A stretch of DNA of 64,000 nt from Mycobacterium sp. DL99 (GCF_004762045.1 NZ_SJOM01000007.1:799432-863431), one strand, 5' to 3'; shown: positions 1 through 12,609, numbered from the stretch's first letter. The notes: a model not told the origin generated them from the sequence alone. A program made the numbers and translations.

Positions 1-92
1 GTCGTTCCGTCGGCGCCGGTGAACAGGATGTAGCTGTCGTGGACAAGTTCGGGATCGAGGTAGCTGACTCCACTGGGACGTACGAATGCCAT
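1..92 (-). CDS. Partial unidentified protein (N-terminus only)
   Basis: An open frame starts with ATG at 92 and runs off the left edge, giving about 30 residues beginning MAFVRPSGVSYLDPEL. It diverges from the LacI-type regulator, and a palindrome lies between them, so it is a likely target of that regulator. Too little sequence is present to name a family. I do not recognise it. Confidence 0.45.
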   Translation of the reverse strand, partial: MAFVRPSGVSYLDPELVHDSYILFTGADGT

Positions 93-146
93 GTCAGTCA
101 CTCCACCAACGTCCGGTTACAACCACGGGTCCTCCTCGTTACGGTT

Positions 147-158
147 CTAATCGATTAG
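147..158. promoter_or_regulatory. Palindromic operator, LacI type
   Basis: CTAATCGATTAG is a perfect 12-bp palindrome with the central CG step common in LacI-family operators. It sits between the partial left gene and the LacI-type regulator, where it could serve both. The binding protein is inferred from position. Confidence 0.5.
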
Positions 159-250
159 CGTGAGGCAAGCGAAGCGTGGGCGGAACCGTCACAATCGAGG
201 TGATTGAAACTCTTTCGAGCGGTCATCGACGAGCGGAGGGTCCAGCCGTT

Positions 251-1258
251 GTGAGTGGGAAACGTCCGACACTGGCAGATGTGGCCAGCCGCGCCGGCAC
301 CTCGACGGCGGTGGTGAGCTACGTGCTCAACAACGGTCCGCGTCCGGTGTCAGAATTATTGCGGGCCAAGGTGATCAGTGCGATCGACGAGCTGAACTAC
401 CGGCCCGATGTGCGGGCCAGGGCGCTGCGCCGGTCGCGGCGATGGCGGCAGATCGGCCTGTTGGTCCCCGACCTCACGTTGCCTCTGTTCGGCGAGTTCG
501 TGGGGCGGATCGAGATCGAAGCCCGGGCGCGCGACCATCTGACCTTGATCGGTAACACCGGTTACGACCCCGAGCGGGAACTTGAGTTCGCCGCCGCGTT
601 CTCCGAGGTCGGTGTCGACGGACTGCTGGTGGTCGGTGCCGCGAACGCTCCGAAAACGGCGAATCTCTGTCGGCAGGAACGTATTCCGGTGGTGTGGATG
701 CACAACATCCGCGGTGAGGTGGAAGCCGACATCGTCGGGGTTGATCACGTGAATGCCGGCGAACTCGTCACCCGGCACCTCCTGGATGTCCATGGTTGTC
801 GTGACATCGCGTTCGTCGGCGGTTTCACCGAGGACGATGTCCAGCACGGTGACCGCGAAACCGTGCAACAACGGTTCGAGGGCGTCGCCTCCGCCGTGGG
901 TCAGGATCTCCCGCTCATCCGGACCGATCTCACCCCTGCCGGCGCGTACGCCGCGGTCGGCGAGTTTCTGCGTCGCGCAGACCACGTCCCTCGCGCGTTT
1001 GTGGTGGGCACCTACGGACAGTCGGCCGCCACGATCCGGGCGATCAGCGATGCGGGACTGCGGGTGCCCGGCGACATCGGGGTGGTCGGTTTCGACGGCG
1101 GCGCCGTCGACTACGGGCAGTTGCGGCTCACCGCGGTGCAACAACCCGTCGATGCGTTGGCGCGCCAGGCGCTCGGCCTGTTGCTCGGGGATGCCCCGGT
1201 TGCCGGGGACGGCCTGGTGCCCACGCTGCGGGTGGGGGAGACCTGCGGGTGCGCGTGA
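251..1258 (+). CDS. LacI-family transcriptional regulator
   Basis: A 335-residue DNA-binding repressor. The N-terminal helix-turn-helix (PTLADVASRAGTSTAVVSYV) occurs about residues 6-25, followed by the hinge and a periplasmic-binding-protein-like effector domain (GLLVPDLTLPLF, then VGVVGFDG near the C-terminus). The frame is open from GTG 176, but GTG 251 is preferred: it has a GGAGG about 10 nt upstream and starts just before the helix-turn-helix as usual in the family. The effector is probably a sugar or small metabolite, and the target is probably the divergent gene at the left edge. Confidence 0.85.
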   Translation: MSGKRPTLADVASRAGTSTAVVSYVLNNGPRPVSELLRAKVISAIDELNYRPDVRARALRRSRRWRQIGLLVPDLTLPLFGEFVGRIEIEARARDHLTLIGNTGYDPERELEFAAAFSEVGVDGLLVVGAANAPKTANLCRQERIPVVWMHNIRGEVEADIVGVDHVNAGELVTRHLLDVHGCRDIAFVGGFTEDDVQHGDRETVQQRFEGVASAVGQDLPLIRTDLTPAGAYAAVGEFLRRADHVPRAFVVGTYGQSAATIRAISDAGLRVPGDIGVVGFDGGAVDYGQLRLTAVQQPVDALARQALGLLLGDAPVAGDGLVPTLRVGETCGCA

Positions 1259-1280
1259 GCTAGGCGGGTATTCCCCGACG

Positions 1281-1493
1281 TCAGTCGACGCCGAGCATCA
1301 CCTCGGTGGACTTGACCAGCTCCGTCGCCGCGGTGCCCAGCGCCAGGCCCAGCTCCTCGACGGCCTCCTTCGTGATGGAGGCCGTGACGATCTGGTCACC
1401 GCCGTCGAGCTTGACCTTCACGGTCGCCATGACGGCGCCGATCGTGACCTCGGTGACCGTGCCGGTGAGCTGGTTACGGGTGGACAGACGCAT
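1281..1493 (-). CDS. Molbindin-like TOBE-domain protein
   Basis: A 70-residue single TOBE (Mop) domain starting MRLSTRNQLTGTVTEV. TOBE domains of this size assemble into oligomers that bind molybdate or tungstate in the cytoplasm. The ATG at 1493 has GGAGG 6-7 nt upstream. The upstream in-frame extension lacks family character. The gene is transcribed away from the ureohydrolase. The molybdenum-dependent CO dehydrogenase near 54-58 kb is a possible consumer, but no direct link is visible. Confidence 0.8.
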   Translation of the reverse strand: MRLSTRNQLTGTVTEVTIGAVMATVKVKLDGGDQIVTASITKEAVEELGLALGTAATELVKSTEVMLGVD

Positions 1494-1542
1494 CGCGGAC
1501 CTCCATCGATCAATGGCTGACGTGCGGCTCTGACGATAGTGA

Positions 1543-1558
1543 TTGTGCAATTGCTCAA
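1543..1558. promoter_or_regulatory. Imperfect palindrome between mop and ureohydrolase
   Basis: TTGTGCAATTGCTCAA is symmetric except for one opposed T/T pair and contains the perfect core GCAATTGC. It lies in the 168-bp divergent gap between the TOBE protein and the ureohydrolase, a usual place for an operator. No regulator can be assigned. Confidence 0.25.
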
Positions 1559-1661
1559 AGTGACTCGTCAGTGTTTGGGCATTATCTGCTCGCTACGGGT
1601 GTGCGCCGGGAGTGATGCTGACTCTCAACAAACCGGCGAGTCGAAAGGCTGGAAACCACAG

Positions 1662-2663
1662 ATGAGCACGCAGAACGGCATCATCGGCGCACTGCCCGCC
1701 ACCAAGGTCCCCCGCTACGCCGGGAAGGGCACCTTCGCCCGGATCGCCGACATCCACGAGGTGTCCGACTATGACATCGCGATCCTCGGCGTGCCCTTCG
1801 ACGGCGGCACCTCCTACCGGCCCGGTGCCCGGTTCGGTCCGATGGCCGTCCGCCAGGCCGCGCGCACGCTTCGCCCCGGCTATCACGTCGAACTCGGCGT
1901 AGCGCCGCTCGACCATGTGCAGGTGGTCGACGCCGGTGACGTCGCGGTCACGCCGTACAACATCGCCGAGGCCTGCCAGCAGATCCAGGATCATGCCTCC
2001 GACATCCTGGCCGGCGGCGACCGCCGGATCGTGTCGATCGGCGGTGACCACACCATCGCGCTGCCGAACCTGCGTGCCCTGCACGCCAAGCACGGTCCCG
2101 TCGCGCTGGTCCACTTCGACGCCCACCTGGACACCTGGGACACCTACTTCAACGCCCCGGTCACCCACGGCACGATCTTCCGGCGGGCGTTCGAGGAAGG
2201 GCTGCTCATCGAGGATCACTCGATCCACGTCGGCATCCGCGGCCCGATCTACGACCAGATCGACCTCGACGACGACGCCCGCATGGGGTTCAAGATCATC
2301 CGGGCCGGTGACCTCGACGTGATCGGCACGGACGCGGCCGTCGACGTGGTGCGCCGCCGGGTCGACGACCTCCCGGTGTACCTGTCGATCGACATCGACG
2401 TGCTCGACCCGGCCTTCGCCCCGGGCACCGGCACTCCCGAAGCCGGTGGCCTCACCTCGCGCGAACTGCTGAAGATGCTGCGCAAGATGTCCGGGCTCAA
2501 CATCGTCGGCGCCGACGTCGTCGAGGTGGCCCCCGCCTACGACCATGCCGAGATCACGACCGTGGCAGCGGCCACCGTGGTGTTCGACATCGTGTCGCTC
2601 ATGGTCGCTGGACGGGTGTCAAATCTGCCCGTCAACGGAGAAGTTGCGGCCACAGCGCCGTAA
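1662..2663 (+). CDS. Ureohydrolase (agmatinase/guanidino-acid hydrolase family)
   Basis: A 333-residue binuclear manganese hydrolase that cleaves a guanidino group to urea plus an amine. All metal ligands of the arginase/agmatinase fold are present: H130 (GGDH), D153, H155 and D157 (HFDAHLD), D244 and D246 (SIDIDVLDP). The C-terminus VVEVAPAYDHAEITT is typical of the agmatinase branch. That branch also holds guanidinobutyrase, guanidinopropionase and guanidinoacetase, so the substrate is open. ATG 1662 begins the conserved part. The gene ends about 40 bp before a glycine riboswitch, which makes a guanidino compound that yields glycine an attractive but unproven substrate. Confidence 0.85.
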   Translation: MSTQNGIIGALPATKVPRYAGKGTFARIADIHEVSDYDIAILGVPFDGGTSYRPGARFGPMAVRQAARTLRPGYHVELGVAPLDHVQVVDAGDVAVTPYNIAEACQQIQDHASDILAGGDRRIVSIGGDHTIALPNLRALHAKHGPVALVHFDAHLDTWDTYFNAPVTHGTIFRRAFEEGLLIEDHSIHVGIRGPIYDQIDLDDDARMGFKIIRAGDLDVIGTDAAVDVVRRRVDDLPVYLSIDIDVLDPAFAPGTGTPEAGGLTSRELLKMLRKMSGLNIVGADVVEVAPAYDHAEITTVAAATVVFDIVSLMVAGRVSNLPVNGEVAATAP

Positions 2664-2703
2664 TCGAGTAGCATCCGTCACATAACTCAATACGTCGTTG
2701 ACG

Positions 2704-2876
2704 CATTGTGGGAGAACCTCCGATTCCGGAGGCGCCGTAGGAGCAACTCCTCCCCGGGAATCTCTCAGGCCCAATACCGCAGTGTCGAGACAACTCTGGA
2801 GAACAGCGCTATCGCGCTTACCGAAGGGGACAAGCGCAACGCGCTAAAGCTCTCAGGTTTCAGGACAGAGCGGGGA
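2704..2876 (+). promoter_or_regulatory. Tandem glycine riboswitch (gcvT motif)
   Basis: Two consecutive glycine aptamers. The first spans about 2709-2785 and shows GGGAGA, GTAGGAGCAA, AATCTCTCAGGC and ATACCG. The second spans about 2793-2876 and shows CTCTGGAGA, TTACCGAAGGGG, AGCTCTCAGG and GGACAGAG. These are the conserved blocks of the two-aptamer gcvT motif. It heads gcvP and the whole glycine operon and is expected to turn expression on when glycine is abundant. No clear intrinsic terminator follows, so control may act on translation. Confidence 0.93.
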
Positions 2877-2931
2877 GGTGTCACTTCACGACGCATCGTG
2901 TAATCGCGATGCCCGAAACCGGAGTCACCTC
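2875..2931 (+). promoter_or_regulatory. Possible expression platform of the glycine riboswitch
   Basis: GAGGTG at 2875-2880, at the aptamer edge, can pair with CACCTC at 2926-2931, directly before the gcvP start codon. The enclosed segment holds a small hairpin (GCATCG 2893-2898 with CGATGC 2907-2912) and the GGAG ribosome-binding site at 2921-2924. Folding would place the start site in a closed structure. This is inference from pairing only. Confidence 0.35.
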
Positions 2932-5801
<2,870 letters not shown>

Positions 5802-5805
<4 letters not shown>

Positions 5806-6911
5806 CCGACAACAACACCCCGGCTTCCCCGCTGCTCGACGAACATCGGGGACTGGGCGCCGCATTCACCGACTTCGCCGGGTGGGCAATGCCGCTGAAG
5901 TACGGCAGTGAACTGGCCGAGCACAAGGCGGTCCGTGAGACTGCCGGGCTGTTCGACCTGTCCCACATGGGCGAAATCTCCGTCACCGGACCCCGGGCCG
6001 CCGAGGCGCTGGACTTCGCGCTGGTCGGCGAGGCGTCCAAGATCGTTATCGGCCGGGCCAAGTACTCGCTCATGTGCGACGCCGACGGCGGGGTCATCGA
6101 CGATCTGGTGGTGTACCGGCTCGGCGACGACCGCTTCCTGGTGGTCGCCAACGCCGCGAACGCCCCGACCGTGGCACGCGAATTGGCCGGACGCGCGGCA
6201 CAATTCGACGCCGACGTCGACGACCAGTCCACCAGTACCGCACTGATCGCAGTTCAGGGGCCCGCAGCGGAAGGCATCGTGAGCTCACTGGTGCCGGACG
6301 AGCAGCTGGAACTGGTCGCGCACCTCAAGTACTACGCGGTGACCGCGGCACAGGTCGACGGCATCGATGTGCTGTTGGCGCGTACCGGCTACACCGGCGA
6401 GGACGGCTTCGAGCTCTACGTGCCCAACGCGCAGGCCGTGGCGTTGTGGCGGTCCTTGCTGGCCGCGACCAGCGAGGTCGGCGGGCTGCCTGCGGGTCTG
6501 GCCTGCCGCGACACCTTGCGGCTCGAGGCCGGGATGGCGCTCTACGGACACGAGCTCACCCGCGAGCTCAACCCGTATGCGGCGGGCCTCGGCAAGGTGG
6601 TCCGCCTGGGTAAGGAGTTCATCGGACGTGAGGCGCTGCAAGGACTTTCCGAGCAGCCGGTCTCGCGCGTCCTGGTCGGGCTGAAGGGCGCAACCCGTCG
6701 CGCGGCCCGGGCCGGTTACACCGTCGAGAACGACGGGGCCGCGGTGGGAATGGTGACGTCAGGCGCGTTGTCGCCGACCCTTGGTTACCCGATTGCACTG
6801 GCCTACCTCGACACGGGTCTGGCCGAACCCGGAACTGTGCTGCAGGTCGACATCCGCGGCAACAAAGAGCAGTTCGAAGTCACCCCCGCCCCGTTCTACC
6901 GCCGCAGCTGA
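5802..6911 (+). CDS. gcvT: Aminomethyltransferase, T-protein
   Basis: A 369-residue tetrahydrofolate-dependent enzyme that releases ammonia from the aminomethyl-lipoyl intermediate and forms 5,10-methylene-THF. Family signatures include [14 protein letters not shown] near the N-terminus, [10 protein letters not shown], and [16 protein letters not shown] with [15 protein letters not shown] in the middle. The start overlaps the gcvP stop by 4 bp, which implies translational coupling and equal supply of the two proteins. Confidence 0.97.
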
Positions 6912-6924
6912 AAGGACCCCCGAC

Positions 6925-7323
6925 ATGACGAATCAGACAATCCCCGATGACCGTAGCTACACCGAGGAACACGAATGGGTGCTGATCGCCCCGGGCGCCG
7001 CACTGTCGGACACCCCGGTCAAGGTCGGCATCACCTCGGTCGCCGCCGCCGCGCTCGGTGACCTGGTATTCCTCGACCTGCCCGAGGTCGGGTCGACCAT
7101 CACCGCGGGCGAAAGCTGCGGTGAGGTGGAATCCACCAAGACCGTGTCCGAGCTGTATCCGCCCGTGAGCGGCACCGTCACGGCAGTCAACACCGCAGCC
7201 GTCGACGATCCCGCCCTGGTCACCTCTGATCCGTACGGATCGGGCTGGCTGTTCGAGGTCCAGGCGACCGAGGCGGGAAACCTGTTGACCGCAGCCGAGT
7301 ACACAGAGAAGAGCGAGGCCTAG
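6925..7323 (+). CDS. gcvH: Glycine cleavage H-protein
   Basis: A 132-residue lipoyl carrier protein that shuttles the aminomethyl group between P-, T- and L-proteins. The lipoylation site is K72 in [12 protein letters not shown], and the TEEHEWV block near the N-terminus is typical. ATG 6925 has AAAGGA about 9 nt upstream. The gene for its lipoyl synthase lies in the same operon, so the carrier and its modifying enzyme are made together. Confidence 0.97.
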   Translation: MTNQTIPDDRSYTEEHEWVLIAPGAALSDTPVKVGITSVAAAALGDLVFLDLPEVGSTITAGESCGEVESTKTVSELYPPVSGTVTAVNTAAVDDPALVTSDPYGSGWLFEVQATEAGNLLTAAEYTEKSEA

Positions 7324-7325
7324 CC

Positions 7326-8594
7326 ATGAGCATCCTCGACGAACGCCTGGCCGACTTCGATCCCGAGATCTACTCGGCGATCGGCGACGAGCTGCACCGG
7401 CAGCGGTTGGGCCTGGAGATGATCGCCTCGGAGAACCATGCACCGCTCGCGGTCATGCAGGCCCAGGGCTCGGTGCTGACCAACAAGTACGCCGAAGGGT
7501 ATCCGGGCCGGCGCTACTACGGCGGCTGCGAACACATCGACGTGGTCGAACGGCTCGCCATCGACCGGGTGAAGTCGTTGTTCGGGGCGGAATTCGCCAA
7601 TGTGCAACCACATTCGGGTGCCCAGGCCAACGCCGCGGTCATGCACGCGCTGATCAAGCCGGGCGACACGATTCTCGGCCTGTCCCTGGACTGCGGTGGG
7701 CACCTGACCCACGGCATGCGGCTGAACTTCTCCGGCAAGCTGTACAACGTCGCCGCGTACGGGGTGTCCAAGGAGGACTTCCTCATCGACATGGATGCCG
7801 TTGCCGAGGCGGCGCGCGAGCACAAGCCGCAGCTGATCATCGCCGGATGGTCGGCCTACCCGCGGCAGCTGGATTTCGCCCGGTTCCGTGAGATCGCCGA
7901 CGAGGTCGGTGCCTACCTGATGGTCGACATGGCTCACTTCGCGGGCCTCGTCGCCGCCGGTCTGCACCCGTCGCCGGTGCCGCACGCCCACGTCGTGACC
8001 TCCACGACGCACAAGACTCTGGGCGGGCCCCGGGGCGGCGTCATCCTCACCAACGAGGCCGACATCGCCAAGAAGATCAACTCCGCGGTGTTCCCCGGCC
8101 AACAGGGCGGACCGCTGGAGCACGTCATCGCGGCCAAGGCGGTCGGATTCAAGATGGCTGCCCAGCCGGAGTTCGCCGAACGCCAACAGCGGGTCCTGCG
8201 CGGTGCGCGGATCCTGGCGGAGCGGCTGAGCCGGCCCGACGTGAAGGAAGCGGGAATCACAGTCCTCACCGGCGGCACCGACGTGCACCTGGTGCTGGTG
8301 GATCTGCGTAACGCCGCGATCGACGGGCAGCAAGCCGAGGACCGGCTCGACGCCGTCGGCATCACCGTGAACCGCAACGCGGTGCCCTTCGATCCGCGGC
8401 CGCCGATGGTCACCTCCGGGCTGCGCATCGGCACCCCGGCGCTGGCCGCTCGCGGGTTCGGTGACGTGGACTTCGCGCGCGTCGCCGACGTCATCGCCGC
8501 CGCGCTGATCGCCGAGGCCGATGCCGACACCGAACAGCTTGCGGCGCAGGTTCGTACGCTGGCCGAGCAGTTCCCGCTGTACCCGGAGCTGTAG
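7326..8594 (+). CDS. glyA: Serine hydroxymethyltransferase
   Basis: A 422-residue PLP enzyme interconverting glycine plus methylene-THF and serine plus THF. The PLP lysine is K230 in [13 protein letters not shown]. The N-terminal ASENHAP and [11 protein letters not shown] motifs are family hallmarks. It begins 2 nt after gcvH stops. Next to the cleavage system it condenses a second glycine with the released one-carbon unit to give serine. Genomes of this type often carry another glyA elsewhere; this copy looks dedicated to glycine breakdown. Confidence 0.96.
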   Translation: MSILDERLADFDPEIYSAIGDELHRQRLGLEMIASENHAPLAVMQAQGSVLTNKYAEGYPGRRYYGGCEHIDVVERLAIDRVKSLFGAEFANVQPHSGAQANAAVMHALIKPGDTILGLSLDCGGHLTHGMRLNFSGKLYNVAAYGVSKEDFLIDMDAVAEAAREHKPQLIIAGWSAYPRQLDFARFREIADEVGAYLMVDMAHFAGLVAAGLHPSPVPHAHVVTSTTHKTLGGPRGGVILTNEADIAKKINSAVFPGQQGGPLEHVIAAKAVGFKMAAQPEFAERQQRVLRGARILAERLSRPDVKEAGITVLTGGTDVHLVLVDLRNAAIDGQQAEDRLDAVGITVNRNAVPFDPRPPMVTSGLRIGTPALAARGFGDVDFARVADVIAAALIAEADADTEQLAAQVRTLAEQFPLYPEL

Positions 8595-8596
8595 CC

Positions 8597-9982
8597 ATGC
8601 CGGTCAGCGTGTTCGACCTGTTCTCGGTGGGGATCGGCCCGTCGAGCTCACACACCGTCGGCCCGATGCGGGCGGCCGGCATGTTCGTCGACGAACTTGC
8701 CGGGCGCGACATGGTCGATCGTGTCGCCGAGGTCAGGGTGGATCTGTTCGGCTCGCTGGCAGCGACCGGTGCCGGGCACGGCACGATGCCCGCCATCCTC
8801 TTGGGTCTCGAGGGCTATCGGCCCGAGACGATCGAGACCGACGAGATGGAACGGCGGCTGGCGACCATTCGCGCCGACGGGAAGATCCTGTTCGCCGGCC
8901 GGATCGTCATCGCGCTGACCGAATCCGATATGCATCTGGAGCCGGGCCGGCAGCTCGCCCAGCACCCGAATGCCATGACGCTGACGGCGTTTTCGGCCGG
9001 TGGTGACGTCGCGTACCGCGAGACGTACTTCTCGGTCGGTGGCGGTTTCGTCGTCACTGAAAGCGCACCAGCCCAGCGGGAAGGGGCGGGAGCAGATGCC
9101 ACCGGTTCCTTCCGTTCGGCCGCGGAGTTGCTGGCCCTGACCGAACGGGACGGGCTGTCGGTGAGCCAGGCGATGATGCGGCAGGAATGCGTGAACCGAA
9201 GCGAAGCCGACGTGCGGGAACGCCTCCTGCACATCCGCGACGTGATGGTCGCGTGCCAGGCCAACGGGATGGCCCGCGACGGCTATCTGCCCGGCAACCT
9301 GCAGGTCCGGCGGCGCGCCAGGGACTGGTTCGTGCGGCTCAATGCCGAAGACCCGCAGCGTGACCCGGCTTTCGCCGAGGACTGGGTGAACCTCGTGGCG
9401 CTGGCCGTCAACGAGGAGAACGCGTCGGGCGGACGGATCGTGACGGCGCCCACCAACGGTGCGGCCGGGATCATCCCGGCGGTTCTGCACTACGCGTTGC
9501 GCTACACCCCGGCCGGAATCGCCGACCCGGACGACACCACCGTCCGCTTCCTGCTGACCGCCGGGGCCATCGGATCGCTGTACAAGGAGCGGGCCTCGAT
9601 CTCGGGTGCCGAGGTCGGTTGTCAGGGTGAGGTGGGCTCGGCGGCGTCGATGGCTGCCGGAGGTCTGGCCGAAATCCTGGGTGGCACACCGCAACAGGTG
9701 GAGAACGCCGCCGAGATCGCCATGGAACACAGCCTCGGCCTCACGTGCGATCCGATCGGTGGCCTGGTGCAGATCCCGTGCATCGAACGAAATGCCATCT
9801 CGGCGGGTAAGGCGATCAATGCGGCCCGCATGGCGCTGCGCGGCGACGGCACCCACCGGGTGAGCCTGGACCAGGTCATCGAGACCATGCGTGCCACCGG
9901 AATGGACATGAGCTCCAAGTACAAGGAGACATCCATGGGTGGGCTGGCTGTCAACGTCGCTGTCAACATCGTCGAATGCTGA
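8597..9982 (+). CDS. sdaA: L-serine dehydratase, single-chain iron-sulfur type
   Basis: A 461-residue enzyme deaminating L-serine to pyruvate and ammonia using a [4Fe-4S] cluster. The N-terminus [20 protein letters not shown] is the beta-domain signature. Cysteines C342 (GCQGE), C384 (LTCDP) and C395 (PCIERN) have the spacing of the known cluster ligands. It starts 2 nt after glyA. With glyA it completes a route from two glycines to pyruvate, ammonia and CO2. Confidence 0.95.
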   Translation: MPVSVFDLFSVGIGPSSSHTVGPMRAAGMFVDELAGRDMVDRVAEVRVDLFGSLAATGAGHGTMPAILLGLEGYRPETIETDEMERRLATIRADGKILFAGRIVIALTESDMHLEPGRQLAQHPNAMTLTAFSAGGDVAYRETYFSVGGGFVVTESAPAQREGAGADATGSFRSAAELLALTERDGLSVSQAMMRQECVNRSEADVRERLLHIRDVMVACQANGMARDGYLPGNLQVRRRARDWFVRLNAEDPQRDPAFAEDWVNLVALAVNEENASGGRIVTAPTNGAAGIIPAVLHYALRYTPAGIADPDDTTVRFLLTAGAIGSLYKERASISGAEVGCQGEVGSAASMAAGGLAEILGGTPQQVENAAEIAMEHSLGLTCDPIGGLVQIPCIERNAISAGKAINAARMALRGDGTHRVSLDQVIETMRATGMDMSSKYKETSMGGLAVNVAVNIVEC

Positions 9983-9986
9983 GGAA

Positions 9987-10928
9987 ATGACCGTCACCCC
10001 GGAAGGCCGCCGGCTCCTGCGACTTGAGGTCCGCAACGCGCAGACCCCGGTCGAACGCAAACCGGCCTGGATGAAGACCCAGCTGCGGACGGGCCCGGAA
10101 TACCGTGAGCTGGCCTCCCTGGTGCAGCGCAACGACCTGCACACGGTGTGTCAGGAAGCGGGCTGCCCCAACATCTTCGAATGCTGGGAAGCCCGGGAGG
10201 CGACCTTCCTGATCGGCGGTGACCAGTGCACACGGCGCTGCGACTTCTGCCAGATCGCCACCGGCCGCCCCGAGCCGCTGGACCGGGATGAACCGCGGCG
10301 CGTGGCCGAATCCGTGGCCGACATGCAGCTGCGCTACGCCACCGTCACCGGGGTGGCACGCGACGACCTGCCCGACGGCGGCGCCTGGTTGTACGCGGAG
10401 ACCGTGCGGCAGATCCACGCGGCATGCCCGGGCACCGGCGTCGAACTGCTCATCCCGGATTTCACCGGTACTCCCGAACAACTCGACGAAGTCTTCGATG
10501 CGGCACCGGAAGTGCTCGCGCACAATCTGGAAACCGTGCCGCGTATCTTCCGCCGGATCCGGCCGGGCTTCGATTATGAACGCTCGCTCGCAGTGATCGA
10601 GCGGGCCCGCAGTCAAGACCTGATCACCAAGTCGAACCTGATCCTCGGCATGGGGGAGACCACCGAGGAGATCGTGGCTGCCCTGCGGGATCTGCACGCT
10701 GCCGGCTGCCAACTGGTCACCATCACCCAGTACCTGCGGCCCACACCGCGGCACCACCCCATCGAACGCTGGGTCACCCCAGATGAATTCACCGAACTCG
10801 ACGGCATCGCCCGCGAGATCGGTTTCCTCGGAGTGATGTCCGGCCCGCTGGTGCGTTCGTCCTACCGAGCGGGGTGGCTCTACACCCAGGCCCGTACCGC
10901 TATCGAACTTTCAAGGAGCGTCTCGTGA
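9987..10928 (+). CDS. lipA: Lipoyl synthase
   Basis: A 313-residue radical-SAM enzyme that inserts two sulfur atoms into octanoyl groups on lipoyl domains. The auxiliary cluster cysteines are C55, C60 and C66 ([12 protein letters not shown]). The radical-SAM cysteines are C81, C85 and C88 (CTRRCDFC). ATG 9987 is preceded by GAGGAA just after the sdaA stop. No lipB or lplA is present in the operon, so octanoyl transfer must come from elsewhere. Its target here is most simply the GcvH three genes upstream. Confidence 0.96.
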   Translation: MTVTPEGRRLLRLEVRNAQTPVERKPAWMKTQLRTGPEYRELASLVQRNDLHTVCQEAGCPNIFECWEAREATFLIGGDQCTRRCDFCQIATGRPEPLDRDEPRRVAESVADMQLRYATVTGVARDDLPDGGAWLYAETVRQIHAACPGTGVELLIPDFTGTPEQLDEVFDAAPEVLAHNLETVPRIFRRIRPGFDYERSLAVIERARSQDLITKSNLILGMGETTEEIVAALRDLHAAGCQLVTITQYLRPTPRHHPIERWVTPDEFTELDGIAREIGFLGVMSGPLVRSSYRAGWLYTQARTAIELSRSVS

Positions 10929-12292
10929 GCACAGCAGATATCGTCATCCTCGGCGGCGGCCCTGGCGGGTACGCGGCCGCGATCCGCGCGACCCAGCTCG
11001 GCTTGTCGGTCATCTTGATCGACGAGGCCCAGGTTGGCGGAACCTGCCTGCACCGCGGGTGCATCCCGACCAAGGCCCTGCTGCATGCGGCCGAGGTCGC
11101 CGACAGCGCGCGCACCGCTGCACAATTCGGGGTCAACGCGACCTTCGACAGCATCGACCCGGAGAAGCTGCACGGCTTCAAGAACACCGTGGTGTCACGG
11201 CTGCACAAGGGACTGTCCGGGCTGATCGACGCCCTGGGTATCACCGTCGTCAACGGCCGCGGCCGGCTGACCGGGCCCACCACCGTCGAGGTGGACGGCA
11301 CCACCATCACCGGCAAATCGATCGTGCTGGCCACCGGATCGGCGCCGAAGCTCCCTGGACTCATCGCGCCCTCCGAGCGGGTGCTCACCAGCGATCAGGC
11401 CCTGGAACTGGAGACCATCCCCGAATCGGCGATCATCCTCGGTGGCGGCGTGATCGGCGTCGAATTCGCCAGTCTCTGGGCTTCGTTCGGCACCAAGGTG
11501 ACCATCGTCGAAGCGCTGCCACGGCTGGTGCCCAACGAGGACGCCGCCATTTCCACCTATCTGGAGCGGCTGTTCCGTCGCCGCCGCATCACCGCCAAGA
11601 CCGGAGCCCGCGTCACCGCGGTCGCCACCGATCACGGCGACGTGCGAGTGACCCTGGAATCCGGCGACGAGTTGTCCGCCGATGTGCTGCTGGTTGCCGT
11701 CGGCCGGGCCCCGCGTACCGCCGATCTCGGGCTCGACGAGGCCGGAGTGACCCTCGACGGTGGGTTCGTGGTGACGGATGACGCGCTGCGTACCAGCGTG
11801 CCGAGCGTCTACGCGATCGGCGACATCGTCGGTGGACTCCAGTTGGCGCACCGGGCATTTCAGCAGGGCATCTTCGTCGCCGAGCAGATCGCCGGCCGCA
11901 ACCCTCAGCCCGTCGCGGACCTCGGTATCCCACGGGTCACGTACTGCAACCCTGAGATCGCCTCGGTGGGGCTCACCGAGGAGGCGGCGCGGGAACGCTA
12001 CGGCGACGGCGTGGAAACCGTCACCTACGACCTGGCCGGCAACGGGCGCAGCCAGATCCTCAAGGCGTCCGGCGCGATCAAGCTCGTCGTCGACCCGGCC
12101 GGCGCGGTGGCGGGTGTGCACATGATCGGCCACGGGGTCTCGGAACTGATCGGTGAGGCCCAGATGCTGTACAACCTGGGTGTGAAGGCCGACGAGGCCG
12201 CACGATTCGTGCATGCCCACCCCACCCAGAACGAGGCATTGGGAGAGGCGCTGATGGCTGTGTCCGGCGCGCCGCTTCACCTGCACGGCTGA
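10925..12292 (+). CDS. lpd: Dihydrolipoamide dehydrogenase, L-protein
   Basis: A 455-residue FAD and NAD disulfide oxidoreductase that re-oxidises dihydrolipoyl-GcvH. The redox pair is C41/C46 in [20 protein letters not shown] ([10 protein letters not shown]) and NAD ([11 protein letters not shown]) motifs are intact, and the C-terminal HAHPTQNE holds the catalytic His-Glu. The GTG start at 10925 overlaps the lipA stop (GTGA). It is the last gene of the glycine operon and probably a specialised paralogue of the housekeeping pyruvate dehydrogenase E3. Confidence 0.94.
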   Translation: MSTADIVILGGGPGGYAAAIRATQLGLSVILIDEAQVGGTCLHRGCIPTKALLHAAEVADSARTAAQFGVNATFDSIDPEKLHGFKNTVVSRLHKGLSGLIDALGITVVNGRGRLTGPTTVEVDGTTITGKSIVLATGSAPKLPGLIAPSERVLTSDQALELETIPESAIILGGGVIGVEFASLWASFGTKVTIVEALPRLVPNEDAAISTYLERLFRRRRITAKTGARVTAVATDHGDVRVTLESGDELSADVLLVAVGRAPRTADLGLDEAGVTLDGGFVVTDDALRTSVPSVYAIGDIVGGLQLAHRAFQQGIFVAEQIAGRNPQPVADLGIPRVTYCNPEIASVGLTEEAARERYGDGVETVTYDLAGNGRSQILKASGAIKLVVDPAGAVAGVHMIGHGVSELIGEAQMLYNLGVKADEAARFVHAHPTQNEALGEALMAVSGAPLHLHG

Positions 12293-12302
12293 GGATGAGA
12301 CC

Positions 12303-12360
12303 CGCGAGCGTGCATGTCTGCTGCCCGACACACTGAGGTAGCACGCCGCGCACGCTCGCG
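12303..12360. repeat. Inverted repeat with long loop, possible terminator
   Basis: CGCGAGCGTGC at 12303-12313 is perfectly repeated inverted as GCACGCTCGCG at 12350-12360, leaving a 36-nt loop. It begins about 10 bp after the lpd stop. No T-run follows. It may be a terminator or a copy of a dispersed mycobacterial repeat. Confidence 0.5.
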
Positions 12361-12467
12361 CCGCATCACGGCTGCCTTTGCCGGTGAACGGCGTTGGATG
12401 ACGCTGTGTTGAAGGAATATTGAGGCCGACAGCACGCTGCGCCGGGGTCTGCTCAGGCAGGCGATCA

Positions 12468-12516
12468 ACAACGCCGAGGATTGCGGTCAGTATGTGGCAG
12501 CAATCCTCGGCGTTGT
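12468..12516. terminator. Strong bidirectional hairpin between lpd and creatininase
   Basis: A 17-bp perfect stem, ACAACGCCGAGGATTGC (12468-12484) with its complement at 12500-12516, and a 15-nt loop. It lies in the convergent gap, so it can end transcripts from both sides. There is no U-tract, which is usual in mycobacterial terminators. Confidence 0.6.
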
Positions 12517-12547
12517 GGTGGTCAGCGCCCGCACACCAATCAAGCAA

Positions 12548-12609
12548 CGCGAGCGACCGTAAAAGTACGCAATCTACGGCGTGTTGGCGTACAGGCACGG
12601 TCGCTCGCG
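12548..12609. terminator. Two-tier hairpin just past the creatininase stop
   Basis: CGCGAGCGACCGT (12548-12560) pairs with ACGGTCGCTCGCG (12597-12609), a 13-bp perfect outer stem. Inside, GTACGC (12565-12570) pairs with GCGTAC (12587-12592). It ends about 20 bp past the minus-strand creatininase stop and shares CGCGAGCG with the repeat at 12303. Confidence 0.55.
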
